From Nocardioides kongjuensis (GTDB lineage Bacteria > Actinomycetota > Actinomycetes > Propionibacteriales > Nocardioidaceae), in the NCBI RefSeq assembly GCF_013409625.1, contig NZ_JACCBF010000001.1:2793001-2857000 (forward strand): a DNA stretch of 64,000 nucleotides, in the 5' to 3' direction. Position 1 is the stretch's first letter. Each line of letters starts with the position of its first letter. Below are positions 50,009-58,874 of this stretch, in pieces. Under the pieces are notes generated by a model. It was given only the letters and a program-made list of their open reading frames with translations, was not told where the DNA came from and did not search any database. A program made the position numbers and the translations under genes.

Positions 50009-51051
50009 CACAGCTCCGTCCAGTCCAGCACGACCTTGCCGACCCCGGCGGACGCCGCGATCTCGAATCCCTGCTCCCACTCGCGCGCGGGCAGCCGGTC
50101 GGAGATGACCGAGCCGATCGCCGCGCGCAGCGTGCTGCTCGACTGCAGCATCGCCCCCATCGCGTTCCAGGTCTCGAACATCTCGCGACCGTAGATCCCC
50201 TTGAGCGTGAGCATGTGGGTGACGACCTTGCCCCAGTCGACCGCGAACGGCGCGCTGGGCAGGCCGAGCATGGCGATCCGGCCGCCGTGGTTCATGTTGT
50301 CGATCATCTGCGGCAGCGCCGAGGGGGCGCCGCTCATCTCGAAGCCGACGTCGAAGCCCTCGCGCATGTGCAGGGCCTGCTGCACGTCGGCGACCGAGCC
50401 GGTCGACACGTCGACGACCGCGTCCGCGCCCATCCCCCGGGCCAGCTCGAGGCGGGCCGGGCTCACGTCGGTGCCGACGACGTACCGGGCACCGACGTGG
50501 CGGGCGATCGCGATCGCCATCAGCCCGATCGGTCCGCAGCCGGTGACCAGGACGTCCTCGCCCACGAGCGGGAACGCGAGCGCGGTGTGCACGGCGTTGC
50601 CGAGCGGGTCGAAGATCGCGCCGAGGTCGGGGTCGACGTCGGGGTGGTGCACCCACACGTTGCTGGCCGGGAGGCTGAGGTACTCGGCGAACGCGCCGTC
50701 GCGCTGCACGCCGAGGCCGATGGTGCGGATGCACATCTGGCGGCGCCCCGCGCGGCAGTTGCGGCAGGTGCCGCACACGATGTGGCCCTCGCCGGAGACC
50801 CGGTCTCCGACGGCGACGTCGGTGACCAGCGGGCCGACCTCGACCACCTCGCCGTAGAACTCGTGGCCGGGCGTGAGCGGCGCCTTCACCGCACCGGCGG
50901 CCCAGTCGTCCCAGCGCAGGATGTGGAGGTCGGTGCCGCAGATGCCGGTGCGGAGCACGCGGATGATCACGTCGGCCGGACCGCAGGTGGGGTCGGGGCG
51001 GTCGACGAGCGCGAGCCCGGGGGCCGCCTCGGCCTTGTAGAGCGCCTTCAT
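50008..51051 (-). CDS. tdh: L-threonine 3-dehydrogenase
   Basis: A 347-residue zinc alcohol-dehydrogenase-type enzyme oxidising threonine to 2-amino-3-oxobutyrate with NAD. Cys38 in GICGTDLHI and the [12 protein letters not shown] region bind catalytic zinc; [15 protein letters not shown] (93-107) is the structural zinc loop. [20 protein letters not shown] is the Rossmann loop. ATG 51051. It is divergent from a LysR gene across about 90 bp that hold a palindrome at 51110-51125, so LysR control is likely. Tdh and Kbl together convert threonine to glycine and acetyl-CoA. Confidence 0.96.
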   Translation of the reverse strand: MKALYKAEAAPGLALVDRPDPTCGPADVIIRVLRTGICGTDLHILRWDDWAAGAVKAPLTPGHEFYGEVVEVGPLVTDVAVGDRVSGEGHIVCGTCRNCRAGRRQMCIRTIGLGVQRDGAFAEYLSLPASNVWVHHPDVDPDLGAIFDPLGNAVHTALAFPLVGEDVLVTGCGPIGLMAIAIARHVGARYVVGTDVSPARLELARGMGADAVVDVSTGSVADVQQALHMREGFDVGFEMSGAPSALPQMIDNMNHGGRIAMLGLPSAPFAVDWGKVVTHMLTLKGIYGREMFETWNAMGAMLQSSSTLRAAIGSVISDRLPAREWEQGFEIAASAGVGKVVLDWTEL

Positions 51052-51109
51052 GGCTCCATTGGATCGCCGGACGACCGTGCAGAGCAACGGGCAGTTCCTG
51101 CACCATCCT

Positions 51110-51125
51110 TTAAGTGATCGCTTCA
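51110..51125. promoter_or_regulatory. Imperfect palindrome, candidate LysR operator between tdh and lysR
   Basis: TTAAGTGATCGCTTCA (51110-51125) matches its reverse complement at 12 of 16 positions and lies between the divergent tdh and LysR starts, just upstream of the LysR -10 box TAGGCT. Confidence 0.4.
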
Positions 51126-51128
51126 CCA

Positions 51129-51134
51129 TAGGCT
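51129..51134 (+). promoter_or_regulatory. -10 box (TAGGCT), leaderless type, LysR gene
   Basis: TAGGCT ends 6 nt before GTG 51141. Confidence 0.5.
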
Positions 51135-51140
51135 GGCGCC

Positions 51141-52055
51141 GTGGAGATCCACCAGCTCACCATCCTGCGCGAGCTCGGCGCCCTCGGCAGCGTCACCGCC
51201 GTCGCCGAGTCGCTCCACGTGTCGCCGTCGGCCGTGTCGCAGCACCTGGCGGCGCTGCAGCGGCAGTTCGGCACACCGCTCACGCGACGCGACGGGCGGG
51301 TGCTGGCCCTCACCGACGCCGGCCGCGCCCTGGCGCGTGCGGGTGCCGACGTCATCGACGCGATGGCCGCCGCCCGCGGTGCCGTCGAGGACTTCGAGGG
51401 GGCTCCGGGCGGCACGGTGACGCTGAGCAGCTTCCACAGCGCCGGCCAGGCGGTCTTCGGCCCGTTGCTGCGTGAGCTCGGTCGCCAGCCCGATGCCCCG
51501 GACCTCCGGCTGACCGACGAGGACGTGGCCCAGCGCGACTTCCCGGCCCTGACGGCGCAGTACGACCTCGTCCTCGCCCACCGGATGGAGCACAGCCCGC
51601 CCTGGCCCACCGACGACCTGCACGTCGTGACGCTGGCCCGCGAACCGCTCGACGTCGCCCTTCCCGCCGACCACCCCCTGGCCGCACGCGAGCGGCTGCG
51701 GCCGCGCGACGTCGTCGGCCAGCGCTGGGTGACCAGCCGGGTCGGCTACTCCCCCGACGACGTGCTCATCGCCGTCGCCGCGCTCACCCGCCGCCACGCC
51801 GAGGTGGTCCACCGCGTCAACGACTACGGCGCCGTGGCCGCCCTCGTCGCCGCCGGCTCCGGGATCGGCCTGCTCCCGCGCTACACCTCCGCCCACCCCT
51901 ACGACGACGTCGTGCTCCGCCCGCTGCACGGACTCAGCACCAGCCGGACGATCGACGTCCTCGCCCGGCCGGAGACCCTGCGCCGCCGCTCGGCGCAGCA
52001 CGTCGTCCAGGCGCTTCGACGCGTCATGGAGCGGCTGGTCGCGTCGCAGGGTTGA
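51141..52055 (+). CDS. LysR family transcriptional regulator
   Basis: A 304-residue regulator with the LysR HTH at the N-terminus: [54 protein letters not shown]. The effector domain follows from about 90, with the subdomain sequence [16 protein letters not shown] near 250. It is divergent from tdh-kbl and most likely controls it, perhaps with threonine or an intermediate as signal (inference from position). GTG 51141. Confidence 0.92.
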   Translation: MEIHQLTILRELGALGSVTAVAESLHVSPSAVSQHLAALQRQFGTPLTRRDGRVLALTDAGRALARAGADVIDAMAAARGAVEDFEGAPGGTVTLSSFHSAGQAVFGPLLRELGRQPDAPDLRLTDEDVAQRDFPALTAQYDLVLAHRMEHSPPWPTDDLHVVTLAREPLDVALPADHPLAARERLRPRDVVGQRWVTSRVGYSPDDVLIAVAALTRRHAEVVHRVNDYGAVAALVAAGSGIGLLPRYTSAHPYDDVVLRPLHGLSTSRTIDVLARPETLRRRSAQHVVQALRRVMERLVASQG

Positions 52056-52063
52056 ATGTCCGC

Positions 52064-52531
52064 ATGAGCGAGGAGACCTGGCTGGCACGGGCCGTCGAGC
52101 TGGCCACGACCAACGTCGCCGCCGGCGGCGGGCCGTTCGGTGCGGTGATCGTGCGCGACGGCGCCGTCGTGGCCGAGGGCCAGAACCGGGTCACCCGCGA
52201 CCTCGACCCCACCGCCCACGCCGAGGTGATGGCGATCCGCGCCGCCTGCACTTCTCTGGCGACCTTCGAGCTGACCGGCTGCACGCTCTACACGTCGTGC
52301 GAGCCGTGCCCGCTGTGCGTGTCCGCGTCGCTGTGGGCCCGCCTCGACCGGGTGGTGTACGCCGCCGACCGCGACGACGCCGCCCGCGGTGGGTTCGACG
52401 ACCGGGCCTTCTACGAGCTCTTCGAGCGGCCGCGCTCGCAGTGGACGATGGCCGTCACCCACGTCGCGACCGCCGACGCCACGGCGCCCTTCGACGCGTG
52501 GCTGGCCCACGAGGGCCGCACCGCCTACTGA
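52064..52531 (+). CDS. Nucleoside/base deaminase, guanine-deaminase-like
   Basis: A 155-residue zinc deaminase of the cytidine-deaminase superfamily. GGGPFGAVIVRDGAVVAEGQ and DPTAHAEVMAIRAA supply His52 and Glu54; CEPCPLCVSASL holds the two zinc cysteines (Cys82 and Cys85). The Phe-rich tail FYELFERPRSQW resembles Bacillus GuaD-type guanine deaminases more than tRNA adenosine deaminases. Conversion of guanine to xanthine would feed the xanthine dehydrogenase encoded 4 kb away. ATG 52064, 8 bases after the LysR gene, may be co-transcribed with it. Confidence 0.85.
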   Translation: MSEETWLARAVELATTNVAAGGGPFGAVIVRDGAVVAEGQNRVTRDLDPTAHAEVMAIRAACTSLATFELTGCTLYTSCEPCPLCVSASLWARLDRVVYAADRDDAARGGFDDRAFYELFERPRSQWTMAVTHVATADATAPFDAWLAHEGRTAY

Positions 52532-52542
52532 CCCGTTGCTGG

Positions 52543-53055
52543 TCAGGCGACGACGGCGACGGTGATGACGGTGACGAGCAGGGCGACCAGCAGGCCGACC
52601 CCGAACCCGAGGACCAGCAGCACGCCGCAGCCCACCCTGCGCACGGGCACGCCTGACGCCCGCGCTGCCGCGAGGAACGCCGGTCCGCCCAGCCGCGAGA
52701 ACGCCGACGCGTCCGCGGCGAGGTTGCCGGCCCGCGCGGCCGTGGCACGGCCCTGCGCGAGGTCGGCACCCGCGAGGCCGGCAGCCGCGCCGGCGGCGCC
52801 CAGGGCCGGCCCGATCGCCCGTCCGATCGGCCGGGCGAGCACTGGGTAGGACCGACCGGCCACCGTGACCGTGATGCGTTGCGCGGCCGAGGACACCCTC
52901 GCCTGGTGGGCCGGGACCCGGAAGACGTCGATGTAACCGGTCGGGCTGTGTCCCGGAGCCAGCAGGGCGAGGTGGCCGTCCTCGACGACCAGCCAGACCG
53001 GTACCCCGCCGAAGGCGCCCGGCGCCATCCAGTGGCCCTGGAATGCGGCACGCAT
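52543..53055 (-). CDS. Membrane-anchored hypothetical protein
   Basis: A 170-residue protein started at ATG 53055. The first part (GHWMAPGAFGGVPVWLVVED, VPAHQARVSSAAQRITVTVA) is soluble; a helical glycine- and alanine-rich middle and a C-terminal transmembrane segment (GVLLVLGFGVGLLVALLVTV) follow. It is coupled to the transglutaminase gene (TGATG overlap at 53055). Function unknown. Confidence 0.6.
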   Translation of the reverse strand: MRAAFQGHWMAPGAFGGVPVWLVVEDGHLALLAPGHSPTGYIDVFRVPAHQARVSSAAQRITVTVAGRSYPVLARPIGRAIGPALGAAGAAAGLAGADLAQGRATAARAGNLAADASAFSRLGGPAFLAAARASGVPVRRVGCGVLLVLGFGVGLLVALLVTVITVAVVA

Positions 53056-55139
53056 CAGCGGGTGGCGTACTTGCTGAGGTAGGCGTCGGACATCCAGCTG
53101 TCGCGCTCGGTACGCAGGGCGCTGCCGCTGAACTGGGCGTCGCGGATCATCAGGTACCTGGTCCCTGACTGCGGGTTCCACGGCCCGCGCGGGTCGTTCC
53201 AGGTGACGTCGACGGCGCGCCAACTCTCGCCGAGCTTGACCTTGTTCCACGCGTGCCCGCCGCCATCGGCGAGGTCCCCGGTGACGACCACCGTCTCGAG
53301 GCCGGCCTCCTCGGCAAGCGCCTGGAACGCGTACGCATAGCTCATGCACACGCCGGTGCCGCTGACGAGGACGCCGTCGGTCTCCCATGCGTACCGGAAG
53401 CTCGCGGGGATGTCGTCGATGACGGCGAACGCGGCGTGGTCGTAGTCCGCGCCGTCCACCAGGTGACGGTTGATCGCCGCCACCTTGTCGGCGTCACTCA
53501 TCCCGGAGGAGATCGTGCTCCTCACGACCTGCTGGGCCGCGTCGGCGATCTTCTTCTGCCGCGACTGCAGCTCCGCCTGCGAGTACGCCGCATCGACGTG
53601 GATCACGCTGCCGTCGAACGAGAACTCGTCGAAGTACGCCAGGGCGTAGGGGTTCTGGTAGACCGCCTCCCACAGCGCGTCCTGGACGTCGGGAAGCCCC
53701 GGCTCGTCGGCGAGCTCCGAGACGTCGATGGCCGTGGAGCCCGCGATCAGCTGCCCGGCGATGAACCTCGTGAGCTCGTTGCTCCCGAAGGCCGGATAGT
53801 CGGGCACAGGCAGCTCCGGGCTCGGCGCCTTGGGCAGGTCGGCGCGGATCACGATCCCCGCCTCGTCCAGCCCGGCGGGCGGGTAGTCACGCTGTGCGCG
53901 CTCGTTGAAGGTCGCGACAGCGGCGTCGATGTCGTCGACGGCCGCGACGGGGATGCGGACGGGATCGACGAGCCGGGTCCCCTGGCCGCGCAGCGGGACC
54001 ACCCAGTGATCACCGTCGCGGCGCACCTCGGACCGGTCGACGGTGGCAGCCGTCGCCCGGGTCGAGCCGTCGATGGAGACGAACAGGAACCGGCTCGGCA
54101 GCGCCGCCAGGCCACGGTTGGCGATGTCGGCGCCGTCGTCCCACTTGCGGTCGGCCCGGACGGGGAGCGTCTCCAGGCCGTCGAAGTCGATCGGCGCCAT
54201 CGCCGACGCCTCCCGGTCAACGACCGCGACCACTCCGAGGCGGGCGTCGACCTTCTCGGCGACCAGCTGCGGCGACGACACCTGGGTCGACCCGTCGACC
54301 GTGGTCAGCCTCATGGCCTCGTTCTGGGTGCAGTCGTGGAGGCACTTCGTGGTCGAGGCCGACGACCAGGTCGTCTCCGTGGTGCGTCCGACGACGCGCA
54401 CCGAGTCGTTGAGGTCGTCGCCGCGCCGCTGCAGCAGCACCACGAAGTACTCGGTCGCGTCCTCGACCCGCGTCCACCTCAGCAATGCATCGCCCTCGGC
54501 GCTCACCGACGAGGTGATCTGCGCCGGCGCGGGCGTCTCGGCAACGAAGTCGACCTCGGTGACCAGCGGTCGGGGACGCGGGGCGCCGTCGGGGGTGAGG
54601 TACTGGACGACGTAGGCGTGGGGGTTGAGGTTCCAGTAGGTCCCGAGATCGGCCAGCGTGCCCTTCGCCTGGTCGTCCTGGCGTGTGATGTACGACGACC
54701 TGACCGCCACCGGCGTGATGGCCAGGTGCGGGTCGGAGGCGGACGAGGTCAGGTCCGGGAGGATGTCCACCGGAACCGGCTCGGTCAGCGCCGCGTCGGC
54801 GTACACCTCGATCTTGCCGACCGCGCCCCGCCACGGGTCGCTCACCTCGGCGTCATAGCTCGCTGGAACGGCCAGGTCGGCCTCGGTGCCGACACCGGTC
54901 ACGGGCGTGGTGTAGTCGTAGCCGGGAACGGCGTTCTCGACGTCCGCGGTCGTCGGGAGCTCGGCCCGCGCATCCTCGAGCAGCCGCTCCTTCAGCTCGT
55001 CCGCCCTGCTCCGGCGCTCCTTCGACGCGTCCGACTCGTCGCCGTCCAGCACCAGGACCACGGTGACGCCGACGACCAGGACCAGTGCCAGGGCGAGCGA
55101 GCCGAGCACCGCCAGCCAGGGGAACCTGCGCGGGGTCAC
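53055..55139 (-). CDS. Membrane-anchored transglutaminase-like protein
   Basis: A 694-residue protein with an N-terminal transmembrane helix (LAVLGSLALALVLVVGVTVV), a long beta-rich extracytoplasmic region with several Ig/FN3-like segments (GDALLRWTRVEDATEYFVVL) and a C-terminal transglutaminase-like domain. The triad is visible as Cys in SGTGVCMSYAYAFQAL (about 596), His in GGHAWNKV (about 628) and Asp in AVDVTWND (about 644). It could be a protease, cross-linker or peptide hydrolase. It overlaps the next upstream gene (GTGA at 55136-55139). Confidence 0.8.
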   Translation of the reverse strand: MTPRRFPWLAVLGSLALALVLVVGVTVVLVLDGDESDASKERRSRADELKERLLEDARAELPTTADVENAVPGYDYTTPVTGVGTEADLAVPASYDAEVSDPWRGAVGKIEVYADAALTEPVPVDILPDLTSSASDPHLAITPVAVRSSYITRQDDQAKGTLADLGTYWNLNPHAYVVQYLTPDGAPRPRPLVTEVDFVAETPAPAQITSSVSAEGDALLRWTRVEDATEYFVVLLQRRGDDLNDSVRVVGRTTETTWSSASTTKCLHDCTQNEAMRLTTVDGSTQVSSPQLVAEKVDARLGVVAVVDREASAMAPIDFDGLETLPVRADRKWDDGADIANRGLAALPSRFLFVSIDGSTRATAATVDRSEVRRDGDHWVVPLRGQGTRLVDPVRIPVAAVDDIDAAVATFNERAQRDYPPAGLDEAGIVIRADLPKAPSPELPVPDYPAFGSNELTRFIAGQLIAGSTAIDVSELADEPGLPDVQDALWEAVYQNPYALAYFDEFSFDGSVIHVDAAYSQAELQSRQKKIADAAQQVVRSTISSGMSDADKVAAINRHLVDGADYDHAAFAVIDDIPASFRYAWETDGVLVSGTGVCMSYAYAFQALAEEAGLETVVVTGDLADGGGHAWNKVKLGESWRAVDVTWNDPRGPWNPQSGTRYLMIRDAQFSGSALRTERDSWMSDAYLSKYATR

Positions 55140-55759
55140 TCGTCGTCCAGCCAGCTGGGCGTGTTCAGGGTCGGCGCAGTGATCTTGGGGATCGGCTTGT
55201 CGTTGCCCGCGGGCAGCACGTCCTGGCACGCCTCGACGACGGCTGCCTGGCTCTCGGGGATCCTGCCCTGCTGCGCGGTGATGTCGTCGGGGATCGCGGT
55301 GTCGGGGTACTCACCCTGGGCCAGCGCGTCGTCCAGGGACTGCTTCCACTCGCCCAGGGCGCGGTAGTAGGACACGGTGACCGTGGCCTCCTCCTCCACC
55401 AGTCCCGCGACCTCGTCGTCGGTGATGTCGGCGAGGGCTGCGTCGTACATCTCCTGCAGCTTGTCGGGGTCGAGGTCGGTCGCCGCCCAGACCTCGCTGT
55501 TGAGCACGAGGTCCCGGTAGACCTCGCACGACGCCTCGTGCGCGCCGCCGCCGGCGCCGGCCGGTTCGTCCGACCCGTCGGAGTCGTCCCCGCGGACGAC
55601 CAGCGCGACGACACCGATCACGCCCAGGACCAGCACCAGCCCGACCGCGAGCAACGCGATCGTCAGCCCGGTGCGGCTGCGCCTCGGTGGCGGTGGACCG
55701 GACGGCGCGGCCCAGGTCTGGGCGTACGGCGGCTGGCCAGGGGGCGGGGGGTAGCTCAT
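55136..55759 (-). CDS. Pro-rich membrane protein of the transglutaminase operon
   Basis: A 207-residue protein: a cytoplasmic Pro/Gln-rich N-terminus (MSYPPPPGQPPYAQTW), one transmembrane helix (LTIALLAVGLVLVLGVIGVV) and an acidic helical outside domain ending PTLNTPSWLDDE. Two Cys (HEASCEVYRD, VEACQDVLPAG) may pair. It starts the three-gene operon 55759-52543. ATG 55759 has GAGGA upstream. No family recognised; its partner role is inferred from coupling. Confidence 0.7.
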   Translation of the reverse strand: MSYPPPPGQPPYAQTWAAPSGPPPPRRSRTGLTIALLAVGLVLVLGVIGVVALVVRGDDSDGSDEPAGAGGGAHEASCEVYRDLVLNSEVWAATDLDPDKLQEMYDAALADITDDEVAGLVEEEATVTVSYYRALGEWKQSLDDALAQGEYPDTAIPDDITAQQGRIPESQAAVVEACQDVLPAGNDKPIPKITAPTLNTPSWLDDE

Positions 55760-55821
55760 CGGTTCCTCACACACGACGGGTTGGCCCGCCGTTTCGGCAA
55801 GCCATCTCAACGCTGAGGAAC

Positions 55822-56637
55822 CTAGCCGCTCGCGGGGTCCTTCAAACGCGCCGGCGCGAGCAGCTCGACGGCGACGGCGAGGGCGATCCGGGCCGGCTCC
55901 TTGCCGGTGATCGCCGGGTCGCCGATCGGCGTGCGCACCCGGGCGATGGCCGCCTCACCGTGGCCGAGCTCGGCGAGCCGCGCCCGGAATCGGGTCCACT
56001 TCGCGCTGGAGCCGATCAGCCCGATCGAGCCGGGCAGGTCGGAGCGGAGCAGCGCGTCGAGCAGGGCGAGGTCCTCGGCGTGGTCGTGGGTGAGCACCAG
56101 GACGTCGGTGCCGGCGGGCAGGTCGGCGACGACGAGCTCGGGCAGCACCGGCACCCGGTGCACGCGTACGTCGGCCGGCCCGGTGAGCACGGGAGCCAGC
56201 CGGTCGTCGGCGAGCTGGTCGGCGCGGGAGTCGACGAGGTGCAGCTCGAGGTCGTGGCGGCTGAGCAGCAGCGCCAGCTCGAGGCCGACGTGCCCCATCC
56301 CGAAGACGGCGACCGACGGGCGGACGGGCAGCGGCTCGTAGAGGATCGTCACCTGCCCGCCGCAGCACTGCACGCCGTGCTCCCCGGGCGCCCGGTCGGA
56401 GAGGTCGTGCGTCTCGGTGAGCACCGCCGTGGCGGCGTCGTGCAGCAGGGCCCGCGCCCGTCGTACGGCGCACTCCTCGAGGTTCCCGCCGCCGATGCTG
56501 CCCCACGAGTCCCCGGCGGCCACGACGAGCTTGGCGCCGGCCGCACGCGGTGCGTGGCCACGGACCTGGGTGATCGTGACCAGCACGCCAGGGGTGCGGG
56601 TGTCGCGGAGGTGCTGGAGCGCGCTCAGCCAGTCCAT
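55822..56637 (-). CDS. xdhC: XdhC-type molybdenum cofactor maturation protein
   Basis: A 271-residue XdhC/CoxF family protein, which inserts or sulfurates the molybdenum cofactor of xanthine dehydrogenase. The N-terminal part ends HGVQCCGGQVTILYEPL with the CCGG motif characteristic of XdhC; the C-terminal part is a Rossmann fold (VAVFGMGHVGLELALLLSRH) and contains GLIGSSAKWTRFRARLAELG. The start is ATG 56637. It lies 2 bases after the xdhB stop (56640) as the last gene of the xdhABC set. Confidence 0.92.
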   Translation of the reverse strand: MDWLSALQHLRDTRTPGVLVTITQVRGHAPRAAGAKLVVAAGDSWGSIGGGNLEECAVRRARALLHDAATAVLTETHDLSDRAPGEHGVQCCGGQVTILYEPLPVRPSVAVFGMGHVGLELALLLSRHDLELHLVDSRADQLADDRLAPVLTGPADVRVHRVPVLPELVVADLPAGTDVLVLTHDHAEDLALLDALLRSDLPGSIGLIGSSAKWTRFRARLAELGHGEAAIARVRTPIGDPAITGKEPARIALAVAVELLAPARLKDPASG

Positions 56638-56639
56638 GC

Positions 56640-58874
56640 TCAGCCCCTGACCCGCTCGATCGCCCACCAGACCGCCTCGGGCGTCGCGGGCGAGGCGAGC
56701 TCCACGCTGACGCCGGGCGGCCCGAACGCGGCGACCGCGTCGCGCAGCGCCTCGCGCACCGAGAAGGCCAGCATCAGCGGCGGCTCGCCGACCGCCTTGG
56801 AGCCGTACACCACGCCGTCCTCGGTGGCCCGCTCGAGGAACGCGACCCGGAGGTCGGCGGGGAGCTCGGACAGGCTCGGCAGCTTGTACGTCGACGCCGA
56901 CTGGGTCGCGAGCCGGCCCCGCGCCGGGCCGTCCGAGCTGTCCCAGCGCAGGTCCTCGAGGGTCAGCCAGCCGACGCCCTGCAGGAAGCCGCCCTCGACC
57001 TGCCCCAGGTCGACCAGCGGCGAGAGGCTGTCGCCGACGTCGTGGACGATGTCGACCCGGCGGACGACGTAGGCACCGGTGAAGCCGTCGACCTCGACCT
57101 CGGCCGCGGCGACGCCGTAGGCGAAGTACTTGAACGGGTGGCCGGTCATCGTGGTCGCGTCCCAGGACAGGCCCTCGGTGCGGTAGAAGCCCGCGGCCCA
57201 GAGCTGGATCCGGTCGAGGTACGCCGTGCGCACGACCTCGTCCCAGCCCGCCTCCGCACCCAGCCGGTCCCGCACGGGGACCAGCCGCGCCAGGATCTGG
57301 TCGCACGCGTCCTTGACCGCCGCTCCGTTGAGGTCGGCCCCCGAGCTTGCCGCCGTGGCGGAGGTGTTGGGCACCTTGTCGGTGCGGGTGGGCGCGAGCC
57401 GGACCCGCTCGATCGGCAGGCCGAGCGCGGTGGCCGCGACCTGCAGCATCTTCGTGTGCAGCCCCTGGCCCATCTCGGTGCCGCCGTGGTTGATCAGCAC
57501 CGAGCCGTCCTTGTAGACGTGCACCAGCGCGCCGGCCTGGTTGAAGGAGGTGAAGTTGAAGGAGATCCCGAACTTGACCGGCGTGATCGCCAGGCCCCGC
57601 TTGGCATGGGGGCTACCGGTGTTGTGGCGCTCGATCTCCTTGCGTCGCACGGCGTACTCGCCGGTGTCGAGGACCTGCTGCCAGGCCCGGTCGAGGCGCT
57701 CGGGGTGCCGCACCGGCTGGCCGTAGGGCGTCGCCTGGCCCTCGACGTAGAAGTTGCGGCGGCGCAGCTCCTCGGGTGCCAGGCCGAGCAGGGGCGCGCA
57801 GCGACCGAGGGCGTCCTCGATGACGAGCATCCCCTGCGGCCCGCCGAACCCGCGAAACGCGGTCTGGGACGTGGTGTGGGTGCGGGCGACCCGGCCGGCG
57901 ACCCGGACGTGCGGGATCCAGTACGCGTTGTCCACGTGGCACAGTGCCCGCGACAGGACGGGTTCGGAGAGGTCGAGGCTCCAGCCGCCGTCGGAGGTGA
58001 GGGTCGCGTCGAGCGCCTGCAGGCGGCCGTCGTCGTCGAACCCGATCCGCCAGGTCGCGTGGAAGCCGTGCCGCTTGCCGCTCATCGTCATGTCCTGCTG
58101 GCGGGTGAGCCGCACCCGCACCGGTCGGCCGGTGAGGGTGGCGCCGAGGGCCGCGACGGCGGCGTACCCGTGGGGCTGCATCTCCTTGCCACCGAACCCG
58201 CCGCCCATCCGCAGGCACTGGACGCTCACCTGGTGGCTGGCAATGCCGAGCACGTGGGCGACGATCTCCTGGGTCTCGGTGGGGTGCTGGGTGCTGCACG
58301 ACACGTTCACCTGGCCGTCGTCGTCGACCTGCGCGAAGGACGCGTGCGTCTCGAGGTAGAAGTGCTCCTGCCCGGCGAGCTCGGTCACGCCCTCGAAGAC
58401 CCGCGTGCTCCGGGCGAACCCGGCCTCGACGTCGCCGCGCTCCATCGTCGGGCGTGCACCCTGGAAGGAGTCGGCGGCGATGGCGTCGGCGACCGTGACG
58501 AGGGACGGGAGCGGCTCGTAGTCGACGGCCACCGCGAGCGCGCCGAGACGTGCGGCCTCGAACGTCTCGCCCAGCACCCACGCCACCGACTGGCCGTGGA
58601 ACATCACCTCGTCGGGGAACAGCGGCTCGTCGTGCTTGGTGCCGGAGTCGTTGACGCCGGGGACGTCGGCAGCGGTCAGGACCCGCACCACGCCCTCGAT
58701 CCGGTACGCCGGCGCGGGGTCGAGCCGGGTCACCCGGGCGTGGGCGTGGGGCGCCTGGACCGGGTGCGCGTGCAGGACGCCGGGCGCGCGGAGCGCGAGG
58801 TCGTCGGTGTAGAGCGCGCGTCCGGTGACGTGCAGGGCGGCGGCCTCGTGGTGGCGCGCCTCGCCGACGCTCAC
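56640..58874 (-). CDS. xdhB: Xanthine dehydrogenase, molybdopterin-binding subunit XdhB
   Basis: A 744-residue large subunit of the xanthine oxidase family. ALYTDDLALRAPGVLHAHPV opens the fold; MGGGFGGKEMQPHGYAAVAA, QTAFRGFGGPQGMLVIEDAL and NHGGTEMGQGLHTKMLQVAA contribute to the Mo-pterin site, and VGEPPLMLAFSVREALRDAV near the C-terminus carries the catalytic Glu. It converts hypoxanthine/xanthine to urate with the FAD/Fe-S subunit. GTG 58874 overlaps xdhA by four bases (GTGA). Confidence 0.94.
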   Translation of the reverse strand: MSVGEARHHEAAALHVTGRALYTDDLALRAPGVLHAHPVQAPHAHARVTRLDPAPAYRIEGVVRVLTAADVPGVNDSGTKHDEPLFPDEVMFHGQSVAWVLGETFEAARLGALAVAVDYEPLPSLVTVADAIAADSFQGARPTMERGDVEAGFARSTRVFEGVTELAGQEHFYLETHASFAQVDDDGQVNVSCSTQHPTETQEIVAHVLGIASHQVSVQCLRMGGGFGGKEMQPHGYAAVAALGATLTGRPVRVRLTRQQDMTMSGKRHGFHATWRIGFDDDGRLQALDATLTSDGGWSLDLSEPVLSRALCHVDNAYWIPHVRVAGRVARTHTTSQTAFRGFGGPQGMLVIEDALGRCAPLLGLAPEELRRRNFYVEGQATPYGQPVRHPERLDRAWQQVLDTGEYAVRRKEIERHNTGSPHAKRGLAITPVKFGISFNFTSFNQAGALVHVYKDGSVLINHGGTEMGQGLHTKMLQVAATALGLPIERVRLAPTRTDKVPNTSATAASSGADLNGAAVKDACDQILARLVPVRDRLGAEAGWDEVVRTAYLDRIQLWAAGFYRTEGLSWDATTMTGHPFKYFAYGVAAAEVEVDGFTGAYVVRRVDIVHDVGDSLSPLVDLGQVEGGFLQGVGWLTLEDLRWDSSDGPARGRLATQSASTYKLPSLSELPADLRVAFLERATEDGVVYGSKAVGEPPLMLAFSVREALRDAVAAFGPPGVSVELASPATPEAVWWAIERVRG

